Positions 12,831 to 26,285 of a DNA stretch of 64,000 nucleotides are shown here, piece by piece. The number at the start of each line of letters is the position of its first letter. Positions within the stretch are counted from its first letter, which is position 1. The stretch is taken from the NCBI GenBank assembly GCA_013399115.1, contig VXAA01004298.1, positions 595,460 to 659,459 of the forward strand, given 5' to 3'. The position numbers and the translations under genes are program-made. The notes below the pieces were generated by a model. The model did no database searches. It was not told the DNA's origin and saw nothing but the letters and a program-made list of their open reading frames with translations. Source of the stretch: Anseranas semipalmata (lineage: Eukaryota > Chordata > Aves > Anseriformes > Anseranatidae).

Positions 12831-14675
12831 AAATAAGATATTCTTTCATTTAGTGAACATTATAGAACGCTGAAGATATGCTTCTTAATATTGCTTAAGC
12901 CCATGCTGTGTTTAAACATGCTTTTTTGGACCTCATGTATCTTTTGTTAGCACCTCTGTGTTTTTTTTTCTCCTAACAACTCAAGTTGTAGGAGAGAGGC
13001 AACAGGAACAGTCCTGTGGCAATGGTCAATAACAACCTCAAATACTGCTGAGGTACCAAACAACAGGCCTATCTTCCATTCCTTCTCACTATCAACAAAT
13101 CCCATGACACATTAAGAACTACCATACCTCTAATTGTTTTCAGAAAGAATTCCAGAGTCCATACACACCCATGCTATAGATTTCAATTAGCAGGCATCTG
13201 TTTGAAATCCATGTGAGTTCTGTCCCCCCCCCCAAGCCCATAAAAGCTTGTATCCAGCAGCATTTGCATTTCATTGTAGGTTTATAGCATTTACCAGTGA
13301 TAGTGTGCAAGTAGACCTCTCTTGAAAACAGTGACTTCTAAATTAACTGATAACCTTTAAGTAACAACTACTCAGTTTAAAAGTTCAGAAACAATTTGAA
13401 AACATTTATTGTTTTTGCCACTTTACAGAAATAAGAATGGATAAAGTAGTAAAATGGCGTTATCATGAAGTCATCTTGCTGGGAAGTCTTGAGCCCATGT
13501 GTCTGAAATCTATATGCCACCAGAGCAGTGAAATTCTGGAACAACCACCTGGCAATTTGGCATTCACCTGCATGCTCATAAATCATTAATCTGAACTTCT
13601 GAAACACCCTCCATTAGAAATGCCTGTCCCTTGGAGCCATTTATGGATTCAGAGAAAATGAGTTATGATTATGAGTAACGAAGTGAAGACAGACTAGAAG
13701 AATACAATAAGTTAAAACACAAGAATGAGTCCTAAAAAAAAAAAAACAGAAAAAAGAAAAAAAGACTAATACTGGAACTAAGAACTCAACAAGAAACAAA
13801 ACACTAAATAGGACAAAACTTGTAAGCTTGTCAAAAGAAGAAACCAATACTAGCACCAATTAACAATCATTCCAACAATTATTAACACTAATTCTATGGA
13901 AACATTACTTCACATTAAGGGACCCTTCTGGATAGCAAGCTAATCTAGGACCAAAATTAAAGCACTGTATTAGCCTCAGCCACAGCATGCTTGAACCTTT
14001 AACTCAAGGACTAACGTCAAGGCAGCTTTGGAGTCTAAGAACTACCCTAACAAAACAGATATACTCAGGCTAATGTAGCACATGGCTCACTCCTCAAGAA
14101 CTCTTTTAATTCCATTCAACTACCTCTTATTTGTTCTTTTTACAGAGAAGCATTTTCCATTTCAGCTATATTTCTTACATTTATCACTCTCTTTCCAGTA
14201 GAAAGAAATCCTTATGTTAGAGGAAAACCGTCAGAGAACAATAGAAAGAGGAAATAACTTGCCAAAGAAGAAATCCTATTGCCTGTCTCAATCTCTCATT
14301 AGCATTCTTTCTGTAGGATTTCTGTAACATACTACATCTGACTACAGGCCTTGCCATATCATGAACATGTTATCAAATTAAAAGAATTCTCTCCCTTTTG
14401 CTGACTTGACTTGTATCTTTCACTGCTGAATTCAGATTATATTGAGTCAAGACTGAGGTACATTGAAATCTCAACTCTAAATTTAGGGGGGGGGGAGGGA
14501 TCCCAGTTACTGATTCACAGTACAAAATGTGTCATGTTCCAACCATCCCTGTTCTAGAATTCAAATTGTGTACCCAGCACAGGTTCTGATACACTGTTGT
14601 CTTCAAAGTTCGTATTTTTGGGTATGTCTAGATTGTGAGATAGAGCTCTCCCTCCCTCCCCAAAAAAGTGTTTTG

Positions 14676-14713
14676 AAGGTTGAAATGAAATGTATGAAAG
14701 GTTGAAATGAAAT
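14676..14713. repeat. Two-copy 22-bp tandem duplication
   Basis: The 16-base word AAGGTTGAAATGAAAT occurs at 14676-14691 and again at 14698-14713, a period of 22 bases. A local duplication with no evident role. Confidence 0.85.
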
Positions 14714-17700
14714 ACAACATTATCAAAAGAAGTATTCTAAAGCAGTTGAGGAAAATTTTGATTTTTTTATCATTGATTTTCTCTGACTTTTGCTTCCATG
14801 TCAAATGTCACCTCCACTCTAGTGATGTTCCAGTTTCTAGATATTTTTGCCCCTTCTCTATGCTAATCAGCCCCCCCACTCTATGTATTTATTTCTTCAC
14901 CGTACATTGTGTGATCCCACAAGTATCATAGTATGTGCAAGGTCGTCCATTCCTAATCCATTCTCCTGTTCCTTCATTTTTCCAAGCCTGCATCCACTAG
15001 ATAGTATTCTTGCTCTTTGTTGATTATAGAACAATGTCATTCTACATTAACTTTCCTTATGAACTGAGAAAGTACTTAAGATTCATTTTCCTCATGACAA
15101 ATTTTGATGATAACCTTAATATGTAAAAATGTTACACTTAGGTAATGATATCTGAATGTTTCCACAAACACCTATTCATATGGGTTTTACACTGCAATCA
15201 CAAATTCACAAACTACCATGTATTCATTTCATTTTTCCACAGCCAGATGGAGTTGTTTCCCATGTGCTTACTTAATGAATTTCACTGTTAATTAGAATAG
15301 CTTGCCAGCGGTGATCAATAAAAAAATTTCGATATTTACAAAATAAACATTATGATGAACAGCCAGAGACTAAAAGGACAGAGGGAGGGAAGTAACTGCA
15401 AGATTTATTAGCTTAATTGGCAACGGTTTCATACCCTCACAGAACACAAATGTTTCTCCAGTACCTAGTGATTTACCTTTTTTTCCCCTGGTAACTATCC
15501 CAGCCTCATGGGATCTGATGACTGAAGCCACAGGACAAATGGCACACCTCTGTGACAGAAAACTGCAGGATTGTACACCACAAATAAATGTTCTATCTAC
15601 AAATATTCTCAACTGAGAATTTTCTGCAAAGGGTAGGGCTGAGGGCACAGGGGATATAACAAGCAGATCTGATTGTATCCGTTTTCTTCCTTCCAGACAA
15701 AAAAGATGCAGAAACACCAAAAAAAACAGAGGAAAGTAAATGATATAAAAGTTTTTTTTTTTTTTTCCCTTCTGGGAAATAATATGTTAACTCATAGACT
15801 AAACATTATTTTGTTTTACCCAAACAATCAAATCAGTACATGTGGAAGTTTCCTGTCCTAAGCAGTTCATGGAGAGGGAGTTAGATGATTGTTACTCACA
15901 ATAAGGGAAACCAGTACTCTAAGTTATCACCCATACTTTTGAATCATGTCTTTATGCTCAATTAGCAATCTGCAATGCTTAAATAAAGACAAGCAATTTC
16001 ATCATGTATGAAGTTCCCAGATTTCCATATCCCTTCTGATTGCTATGTCCTGTAAATACTATGTTCACAATTTCAACACTGTATCCACTGTGACTCAGTT
16101 GCTTATATGGTATTCCATATAAAAATAAAGGACCTGCATAATTAACCATCCACTAGCACTAATGGATTAGAAACATGAAAGAAAGGAGCAACTTTGGGAA
16201 AGCAGGAAGAAAAAAAACACTTCCAAACTTTCTCCCTGTTCTCAGCATTAATGTGAATCTGCACTTTGAGAATGACCTGCCACTTCCTCTCAGCTGAAGC
16301 TGCCACTTCAGCCCAGAAAGTTGTGAAATTTGAATGACTACAATAGCTACTGTCCTCTCCCTCAAATATTTAATGACACTTGCTATGTATTATCCCTTTA
16401 TAGCTTTATGTAAGGGGCTAAGGCACATGGAGTATTAATGACTCCCAATGACTAACTGCTTTTGTTTCTTTATCAACTGTTGTTTCATTTATGGTACCTG
16501 CCAAGACAAACATATCTTATTTCATAGAAGTACCACACTTATGTTTTCCGAATTGGAACATTAAACGAAACAATACAAGTTTTTGAAAATATGATGCCCC
16601 CTCAGAAATAAGGAAAGATTAAAAAAAGAGGATACAAATAGATTTAAAGGAGACTGTTCTCAGTAAGTGAAGAAAACAATCATTAACAGCAAACACTAGT
16701 ATAGTTATTTCTGAGCCATAATCGCATGTCTCAGTTAAATTTGAAGATGCGGCTATTAAGATCTGTTTTTAAATGAACAACATCATACTCTCAATCTGAT
16801 TCCTGTAAAAATTATTAGGGACCAGGTAGTAACAAAGAGGTAGCTGTTTCTGTTTGCTACTGTTAAGTCTCAACTTGCAAGTATCACTTTGCTAACAAGT
16901 AAAATAAAGTAGCTTTCTCCTTTCTACTTTGTTTTCAAAAGCTATAATTATTTAGACCTTTTGAAGTTCTTTCTGTATCACTTATATTTCCCCAACTCAG
17001 ATTATCTGTAATTTCAAAAACTGGAATGAAATTTGTCATTAATAGTGTTTTCAAATTAACATAATTCCTTTTCGATCCTAAGTAATCAAACACAGTCATT
17101 TACTCCTAAGTAATCTGTAATGGCTTCTGAAGTGTTCTTCTGTTAGCCTGAAATCTGAATTAAGATTTTTTTTTTCTTCCAACTAATTAGATGGGACTTT
17201 TAGAGCTCTGTTCCCTATTGCTAAAATCTCTCAAAACCACTATATTAAAATGATAACAGGTCTATGCTGATTTACAAATTAACTTCTTAAAACTGGGATT
17301 TTGCCTACTAAATCCCTAACCAGGCTATGTGGTACCAAACAAGCATCAGATACCAAGCACTGTAACTTTTCAGGTAACTTCATAACATAAAATAGAAGTT
17401 CAGAATGATAACATTTTTCCTACTTTCCAGATATCATTTACTTTCCCTAAGCAGTCATTACCAAACAAATCACTTTTTAACAATGTATGAGTTTGTGCGT
17501 TTGTTTTTTAAACTTTATCCCAATATCCCACAAGACTCGCGTACCACATGACTGTGGATTGCCTAAGACCTTTCTGGGCAATATCTTGTCCTCAGTGTAA
17601 CTTTCACTTCTTCCTGTGGTTTGGAATATATGTTAAGCCTCTTTTCTAGGTTATGTTGGGATCATATAACTCAAGAGCAGCTTCTCAGTATACTACTGTG

Positions 17701-20005
17701 GTTTAGTCACTCCTTGCTATTAAAAAAAGCACTCAATCATTTTCTTAAAGAGATGCCAATTCCCCAGACATCACATTGACTTGTTTGCTTGACCTTATTT
17801 ACATATTTATATTTCTAGCAATTGCTGGTTCCACTGATACTGTCAACCACTGGCATGGTAGGTACTGTGGTTCCCTTTTGATGTCTTTTTCAAAAATGAT
17901 GGCCTCTGACTTATGCTAATTACAAGTTTGGGTCTGATCCCATGGTCTTCTTTAGAATGATATTGACAGATCCCATTTTCAGACTTCACTGCCTGATATT
18001 TCACAAATATTGACTTGACATACAAATGTTGTTAAACAGAAGTATCTTCCAACAAAGGTGTCTCATAAAAGTCACATTAAATATTAGTATTCCAAAACAA
18101 CTGATTTGAAAATGACGGTCCTGTTTTGCTTTGCTCTGTGGGATATTTTTTTTTCCTTGACATTTTACCTCTATGACCAAAGTAACCTTTAAAAATCCCT
18201 TTTTCCTAGTTTTTTCATGTATTTTACAGCAATCCTAAAGACATTTATTCAAATAAGTCTTCATTTGTGGCTAATTTAAAACATCTGCAAATCCATATTT
18301 TATCAGGCCTAAATATCCTCCATTTTATTTTTAACACCAATTTAATTCACCATACTGTTTTTAACATTTTAACTTGCTTTCTGAAGATTCTCCATCTCAA
18401 CCATAAGCTTGGGCATTGTATGTATTCAATCTGAGGAGAAAGAGAATCAAATCTAAAGACAACCTATAGTCCTGGACTTGGCTCTATGGTGTCATTTAAA
18501 TAACTGGGCTAACAAGTGTGCCTTCAAACCAATGCACTACGCCTCACCCACACTTAGTCACAATATTGATCATACTATTGCATGAGGGCTGTACCAACAT
18601 CCTCTTCAGAAACAGGTTTTAATTCTTGCTTTTTCAACTCGTTTCACAGTACTTTAGTTGTAGAGCACTAATCTCCTCAGTTTTACTACTGGTAACATTC
18701 TATTCAGTATTCACCACAACACTATGAACTTCATTAAGTTTCAGCAAAAGCTCTTCTTTCCAGGCTTTCATATTAATGCTTCCTGATAATGTCTTTTTAA
18801 CAGTATAGCTCCCTATACTCGTCAGCCTCTTCTGTACTGTAGCTAAGGAGTCACAATTACAATGTTATCTTCTCTAATAGTATATAAAATTATGCAGTAT
18901 TCTTCCAAGATCTAGTAGAGAAATAAACTGCAAACCTTGCTGTTTAGTTTGAGGGTGTTTTCTGGACTGCATAAACCTCGAATGCTCAAAAGTTGAGCCA
19001 TGCATCCCTCTTGGGCTTGATTTCTAACTACACCATGGCCCTATATGGCCATTCCATAAGCAGCTGAGGTGACGCTATTTTGGGGCTCTCCTTGAAATGC
19101 ACCATTCATAGTTTCTTTAGTGAGACTATGACAATCTGATCTATATACAAGCTTCTAAAGCTTTCATACAGAAAGATCTGACAGTAGATAATGAAAAATC
19201 CTCACTCAGTTTCTAGTCTTTAGAGTTTTATGCACTCTCCTTGAATTCATTATTTCAAACACACTCAGTGACCGACTACAAATTTTATAAATTGGCTCCT
19301 GGACTGTACCCTTTGCACCGTGTTTACGTATATTCTGATCACAGCAGGTCCTCTCTTCTTTTTGTTCACATTTTTAACAGTTGCACAAAGGGGCCCTGCC
19401 AAAGCACTTCATTTCATGTCACTATTTTACATATTTCCTAAGATGTAATAACATTTCAGAACACATTACAACTCTATTTTTCCCTAAGAGACGATGCCAG
19501 TTATTCATAAATCCTGTCAATATCACCACATGGATGAGAGCTTCAGAATGACAGTGCAGAAAGCAAAATAATACATTTCTAACTCAAACATAGGAGATAA
19601 GGTAAAAAAAAAAAAAAAGGAAAGTAAATATGCTATGATCCATCAGAATTTGCTGTAGTGATTACTAGGAAATTAAACAAATACTAAGTAATTAAAAGCT
19701 GTAGTTTCTCCTTCACAAAGCACACCATCTTACATATTAAAAATAAATGGCAATATTGTAAATTTAAAAGTCTGATTTATTTAAAGTGACAGAGACAAGA
19801 CACTAATCCTTATACAAGGAAATTTCCACCAAAACCACTGGGAAATTTCGTCCATTTTTAAAACTATATCTGGGCTAAAGAGAAAATAGAAACACTGAGG
19901 TGCGGAAGACAAATGTGAAAAGGAATTAGGTATCTAAACTCTTTCACTGCATTTATGATTTTATACAGAACAGTGGAAGACAGAAGTCAGAAATAGATGG
20001 AGAGA

Positions 20006-20058
20006 GATGGACTAGATGATCTCCAGAGGTCCCTCCCAACCATTCTGCGATTCTGTGA
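20006..20058 (+). mobile_element. CR1 LINE 3' tail
   Basis: The sequence 'gatggactagatgatctcca' followed by gaggtccctcccaacc and two terminal octamers (ATTCTGCG, ATTCTGTG at 20042-20057) is the diagnostic 3' end of an avian CR1. The extreme 5' truncation, leaving only about 50 bases, is usual for this family. The octamer repeats replace the poly-A tail found in L1-type elements. Confidence 0.93.
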
Positions 20059-23000
20059 CAAAACAAGTATAGTTTACACAGTGATTACAGAAGACTCAAA
20101 TGAGAATAAAGTTTCTAGAAGTTTGGATTGATTTTTTTCTCCAGTTATTAAAAAATCTGTTTATAGCCCTATTAAATGTAAAATTCCATGAAGGAGACTA
20201 AAGAGCTAGCTACCAGCCACCTTGCTCACTGAACAAAGGCTGTAATTCACTGCATGAGTCCAACAATGGCATAAACTGCTAGAGCACAGCTTAAATGGTT
20301 TACGAGCAGCAGAGCTCAGGGTGAATTACAGTTATCGATTATTAAAGTTCTTAGAAGAAATCAGAATATATCAGAACTAGCAGCTGCGTAGCACTCCTCT
20401 TCAGATGAAGGACTCCCCTCTGTAGCACAGTGTTGGAAGCTTGGGAGGTGGAGGTGAATAACTCCAGAATAGTTCAATGCTGGCTTGGTCCTGTTGCCAT
20501 GAACTTGAATAGGATCAGCACTGAGCTGAGGTCAAGTGTTTTTGAAATTCAGCATTCGGGGTTAATTTTGCTACATTTTCAGAAAAGCAGTTTCTGCTTT
20601 AACGCACAGATTGGAGACGAACCACTCCACTTTATACTTCATGATGGTCCTCCACTGATACAGAGGACAATCTAGAAAATTGTTTCCAATACAGTAGCAG
20701 TCTACTTATACTTTGGTAATTCCTCTTCAGAGATTTGTTTTACAAAGTATGTTATATAAATATATACAGCCAGTACGCACCTCTCAAGCTGAATAACTGA
20801 GGGCTGAAGCATAAGGTAAACCCTCAGGCAGAATGCCATTACAACTTACTATGTTGTAGGTGCTTTATTTCTTGAGTGCTGTGCTTGACTGAAACGAAGT
20901 AGAAAGCAATCATGGATCCATATATTATAGTACAGTCTGAATGCTTCTCTGGGTCACATGGGAAGTCAAAGCAACCTTGGGCTGCTTTGACCTACATTTT
21001 GATTCAAGGGGTTCCAGGCAGTAATCAGGAAGCAGGAAACGTGGAAGGAATGCAGCATGCTCTAGCGGTCCTTCCTTGAGCGTTCCAGTACTGCACAGTC
21101 TTTCACACTTTCCATGCTGTCCAAACTACTTGTGCAATAAGTATTTCCCAGTTGGAGTGTCACCTATGCCAAGCAGTCCTATATCTGTGATGGCACTGCT
21201 CCCACGTGCCTAAAAGGACTTACTCAATAGCCAGCCAGTTCACTACTCATTTTCCTTCTGAAAAGGATGTTCCAAATTAGACCAAAATATGTTTTCTACA
21301 TTTACACATTTAGTCTGTCACAATTAGCTCTATTTACTTTTGTATTTTACCAAAACAAAATTATGGAAAACAAATGAAACACAGACAGGCAGATCCAACC
21401 AGGTTTTTGCCCATTTGAAGCCCACAATAATCAAGGATGCAGAGCTAGAACCTCAGGGAAGAAGAGCAAATGACTGGTATCTATGCATGAGCTCTTCCAC
21501 TCTCAGAAGCTGAACTGACATTATCCTTTTTTTTTTTTTTTTTTTTGGCTAAAAGATTGTGTGTAACGGTTGGATGAGGTCCTCAGGATTTAACCTAAAG
21601 CTCCTTTGAGGTAAGAAATTTTATAATGCCATCATTACAATTCCCTGCAAGATTCCTAACTGACCTTGCCTGATGTCCCCCTCCCCCCCAATCCAACTAC
21701 TGTACTATCTTGAAGAGCTGATTGCTTTTCTAGATAGATGATTTTTCTTGCTCAATTTTATCATTTAGCTATTGTCCATCTACCGTTCTTTAACAATCTT
21801 TACAGTCTTTATTTGCCTGAGTTAGTGTTACATACCTCTGTGAATACACGAGGTAGCAGCTGCACTGCAGGAGGGTGGCATACATTTTCCTCTCCATTTG
21901 CCATCATTTCCTTTGGAACGAATGGCACTAAGTTGCCACAGGCCAATATACTAAATCATAAACCATTATTCAGGTTTAAGAAAAACCTTTTTGGTAAGGT
22001 ACTCTACTACAGAAACTGTATGGCCATATTTTTTTCTGGATTTACTTCCTTATTCTAAAATTAAGTATCTATGTTACTTTAACTACAAAATGCACTATAT
22101 GCTCACACTATATAGTAATAAATTATAGAGCATGCCTACGAAGAGAATTGTAGTAAGTAATAAAAACATATTGGAAACAAATGAGAAATACAGAGTTCTT
22201 CTACCATGCAGAGCAACTTCCAACATTTGAAAATTTCAGAGTAAAAACAATTTCTCTCCCACATAAGAAAGACTTGTACATATTTTATTTTCTGAAAGTC
22301 TACCTTCTGATAATTAAATTACCAACATAGAATGGGTAACTAGCAAGACATTCATATGGCATAAATGTATCCTCTGCTGAGGGGCTCCAAATCATTGTCC
22401 TTCCTTGACCAGAGCAAGCCAGTAGGAAAGGTTCTTGTCAAATGCACAGAGTCATATTACAGCTAGAAGCTGATGGATTGATAGGCACCTCATACAATGC
22501 CTCCTTAATTTTTACTACCTCCATAAAATGTTGCAAACTCTTGTGTTCATTTTAGAAGCACTATCCAAAATGATTTATACCTCATTCTCCCACACAGAAG
22601 GAGAAAGCCATGTTTATGTCATTCATTAGCAAAGGTAGAAACTACATGCAGTTTTCATCTATAATAATAATGTTTCCCTTGACTTCCAGGGAATTCCAGG
22701 CTTATCTGGAGAAGTTAAACATTTGCTTAGTTGCTGGTGACCACTCCTCTGCTGAGTGCACACTACTTACTTTGAAATAACTCTTCTGGCAGTGCTACAG
22801 GCCTCTGTCTACCCTGGCAATAAACAGAATAAACACAGTCTTTGTAACCGCACCAAAGCTCACAGAGTATCTACACTAAGCAAGTAAACTTGAGGTAACT
22901 ACAGCATGCACACCTGTGTGTACATGTACACACACATATAGGCAAACATTTTCTTTCCCTATTACAGCTCCCTTTTTTGCCATGACAATGCTAAATTCTA

Positions 23001-25140
23001 ATTGCTTTCACAGGCTACTTTAGAGTAATTACCAAGAAGTTTCTACAGATTATTACACATTGGGACGCTGAATGACAGAATATAAAAATTTATGACATCT
23101 TTCCCTCTATTCAGACCTGAGCCAGCTCTCCACAGCTGAGCAATAGCTTCTTCTCTGGTTGCCAGCAGAACTACTACATTGACCTAGAGTTCCCAGGCTT
23201 CTTTTGAGAATGACTTGTTTCCTCTTCTGCAGATATGGATGAAGTGAGCCAGAGATGGCAATCCTCAAACCAGAAAACTATGCCACTATAAACCACAAGA
23301 ATTTTTCATTTACCGCCATTCTCTGTTAAAAAGATAGTCTGTTTTGCAAAGTGCTTATTCCTCCAGCTTATTAGGATACTGACAGACACGTAGGTTAGAT
23401 TATTAGAGCTGTTCATAAAAAGACTAACAAGAAAGAAAAAGGGAGACATTGAGTAATTTTCTACAAGTGTACAAAATGGCTATCCTCAAACAAACACCCT
23501 TCATATGGACCTTGCTAACCTTTCTGAGCTTACAGGACAATTTCACATAAATCATGAATTTGAGTAGTATCACATGACTTTAACCATAAACCATAAAAGT
23601 GTCCTCTGTTAAAAATAAATAAAAATCTCAGCATTCAAATTAATTATCAGAGGGGTCTCAAATTTACCATTAGTAAGCCAGTTACTGCAAAAGGGCAGTA
23701 TTACACACCCTACAAGAATGACAGAAATTTGCACACACGAAGCACTCCTCTGCTGTTTCTGTGAAACTCATTTTGAGCCATCGCATTGACCTTTACCCCT
23801 TTGATCATAACAAAGCATATACCCCATTATTATTCCAACAGCTCAAGTGACAAAAACTTAGGAACTTGTTGAATTAGACTGGTTATGACACCAATAAAGA
23901 AGTAGCAAAAGACTACACATGCCCCTTTGAATCTGCTCCAGAGAGGATAATAGTATAACAAAGAGTTGGTTATGCTGCTAAAGTATCACGTGCACTGTGG
24001 AAATTTCCAGCTGTTCACTTAATTTTCACTTTCTTGCCTAGTACATCGGAAAAAAACATCCTGGTCATAACGTTCCAAAAGCAGATATAGAAAAATCTGA
24101 TTTTATTTCACCATTCAAAGAACCTTATCTATGCTTAAAATAATTAAGGCTCTCTGTTTGCCAGTGACCCGCAAAGAGTACAGCTCCTGCTTTTTGGGGA
24201 AGTGGCAGGGACCTATAACCCAATAAGAAGAATGCAAGAATGAACATCAGAGGAAGTCTTAAGTTTCTTTTTAATGGTTAGGAACAAACCTGAAAGGCAA
24301 AAATGCAGACAAGCCTGTTGGCAAGTAATTTCCAACTACGAACAACTTTTCTACACTGAGTTAAAAAAGACATTTGCAAGTTTTTATTCAGATTGTCATA
24401 TCCAGGAAACTGGTGCTTCAGTGGTAGTGGCTCTGTTCAACTGCTCTAACCTTCTGGGTCATGGATCATCATCTGGTATGGGTGAGTGGGCAGAAGATTG
24501 TTTCTATTCACCACTAAAAATATTTTTTGCAGGTAACCAACACATGTTGTTTAGGAGTACCACACATATAAAAAAAAAAGTTTTTTCCATTGGTACAGAC
24601 AGCAGAAGGTCCTAAGTTCCTAGCTACCACAAACAAAGCCAGCAAAAGCAGTAGTCAGCACAACTGCATCTAAACTAGGAATCTGCTGATGGTGTGCAGT
24701 TTATTCATAATTCCTCGGTGATGTCGTTATGGGAACTTTTGTGGTGGGAGTTGCTTATATCTGATCCAAGTTTCAGAAGGACAGAAGTAGGAACAAAGGA
24801 AAGAAACTGAGAATGACAGGAAACCTTACCAGCACAGTGTCCCATTTACTGTTCTCCTGGAGAATCCCAATGCAGATGAAGCACTTGTTCTTACAGGCAG
24901 TAACCAGAAAGATGAGCATCGTATCACTGATTTGTAACACACCTACTGTCCTTAATTATTGAACTTTTTTTTCTAAAATGCTTAAAACCAAGCAGACTTT
25001 ACCCAACTACAGAGTACCAATCTGCCCCTAAACATTCTTTTCACCTCTCTCCATGATTGTCTGTGGCCAATCTGCAAGTTTGATTCTACAAATACTACAC
25101 TTTGTGCGATTATTTCATCACGCTTCTCATAAGCAGCCAC
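20059..25140. other. AT-rich non-coding stretch
   Basis: No supported gene. It holds a 20-base T run (21527-21546), a perfect 20-bp palindrome (22915-22934), and two weak splice-bounded frames: plus strand about 21942-22002, and minus strand about 24829-24930 ending at a gtaagg donor. Both are too short and too poorly bounded to call. Confidence 0.55.
22915..22934. repeat. Perfect 20-bp palindrome
   Basis: TGTGTGTACATGTACACACA is identical to its reverse complement. It lies within a short TG/CA-rich stretch and is probably of microsatellite origin. Confidence 0.9.
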
Positions 25141-26285
25141 ATCAAAGAACCACTGAGGTTGTAAAGGACCTCTGGAGATTGTCTAGACCAACTCCCCTGC
25201 TCAAAGCAGGGTCAGCTACATCCGACTGCTCAGGGCCATGTCCAGTCAGGCTTTGAGTATCTTCCAGGGATTTGTGAATCTTACCATTAGAGCCTGAGAT
25301 GAAGAAGGCACTGACAACCTCAGCCTCTTCCATGTCCTTTGTCACCAGGTCCCCTACCCTATTCAGCAGTGGGCTCACATTCTCCTTACTCTTCCCTTTT
25401 GTTTCTGGCATGCCTATAGAAACTTTTCTTGTTGCCACTCCTGTCTTTTATCAGATTCAACTGTAGGTGGGCTTTGGCTTTCTTCACCTCATCCCTGCAT
25501 GCTCAGACAGTGTCTCTGTATTCCTCCTAGGTGACACAACCCTACTTCTACCTCATGTGCTTCCTTTTCCTGTTTAAGCTTTGTCAGAAGCTTCTTGTTT
25601 GTCCAGACAGGTCTTCTGCCACCTCTGCTCAATACCCTAAATGTCAGCATGGACTATTTTTGAGCTTGGAGGACATGATCCTCAAAAAAATAATAAAAAA
25701 AAAGAAAATCAACCAGCTCTCCCAGGCCCCTCTTTTCTCCAGGAACGTCTCCCACGGGATTGTTCCAAGCAGATTGCTCAACAGGCCAGACCGCTCTCTT
25801 GAGATCCAGTGTTGTGATTCTGCTATTTGCCTTGACAACACTGAACTTTACCATTTCATGGTCACTGCAGCCAAGAGAACACCTGGATTTCTTCTATCCT
25901 GCTGTATTGCTCTTCCAGAAGATGGCAAGGAGGTTGAAGTGCCCTGCAAGGACCATGGCCTGCAAATGCATGGCTTCTTCCAGCCTGTCTGAGGAAAATG
26001 TCTTATCCTATGTTTTCTTGGTCAGACAGTTTGTAGCAAACACCCATCACAATGTCACCCATGTTGGTTCACCCTCTTATCCTAATCCAATAACTCCCAA
26101 CTGGTTTATCACCCCCCCCAGGCAGAGCTTCACGTAATCCAGCTGCTCTCTCACATCAACATCAACTCCCCCTGCCCACCTTCCTGTCCTGTCCTTCCCA
26201 AACAGCCTGTATCCATACACCATAGCACTCCAGTCACGCGAGCTAATCTCATCACTTCTCTGTGATCCCAAAGAGGCTCCTGTTT
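25141..26285 (-). mobile_element. CR1 LINE, internally deleted and antisense
   Basis: Read on the minus strand, the element runs from within the endonuclease domain (near 26270), through the linker towards RT (ending near 25300), and then jumps to the CR1 3' untranslated region (about 25141-25272), where 'aaaggacctctggagattgt' is typical. The whole RT domain, about 2 kb in intact CR1, is missing. The linker is interrupted by an A-rich patch at 25681-25710 on the plus strand. It is non-functional. All plus-strand open frames across this interval are antisense shadows of it. Confidence 0.92.
25300..26271 (-). pseudogene. CR1 ORF2 remnant: endonuclease and linker
   Basis: Minus-strand translation shows DWSAMVYGYRLFGKDR and GGVDVDVREQL near 26080-26240, the early APE-type endonuclease motifs of CR1 ORF2. 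Near 25300-25440 it shows ENVSPLLNRVGDLVTKD and EEAEVVSAFF, the segment that normally leads into RT. The frame between is broken by frameshifts and stops. Intact CR1 ORF2 is roughly 900-1000 residues. This remnant has lost the N-terminal start and the entire RT. Confidence 0.88.

Larger units (their letters stand above)
12271..20005. other. AT-rich non-coding stretch
   Basis: No supported gene. It contains an AT-dense block (12690-12830), a small tandem duplication (14676-14713), T and A runs (for example about 15752-15767 and 19602-19618), a C run near 13224, a G run near 14487, and two unexplained minus-strand open frames (13377-13607 and 15370-15720). Those frames have neither splice support nor recognisable motifs. 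Most likely intron or intergenic. Confidence 0.55.

Noticed and set aside
13377..13607. 76-codon minus-strand open frame resembling a retroposed gene end
   Set aside because: It contains AATAAA inside the frame and has no poly-A tail, target-site duplication or recognisable protein.
15370..15720. 116-codon minus-strand open frame
   Set aside because: No splice support, no motif, low-complexity ends. Within the length expected by chance over 64 kb.
25531..26137. Plus-strand open frames of 153 and 125 codons
   Set aside because: They are antisense shadows of the minus-strand CR1 ORF2 remnant.
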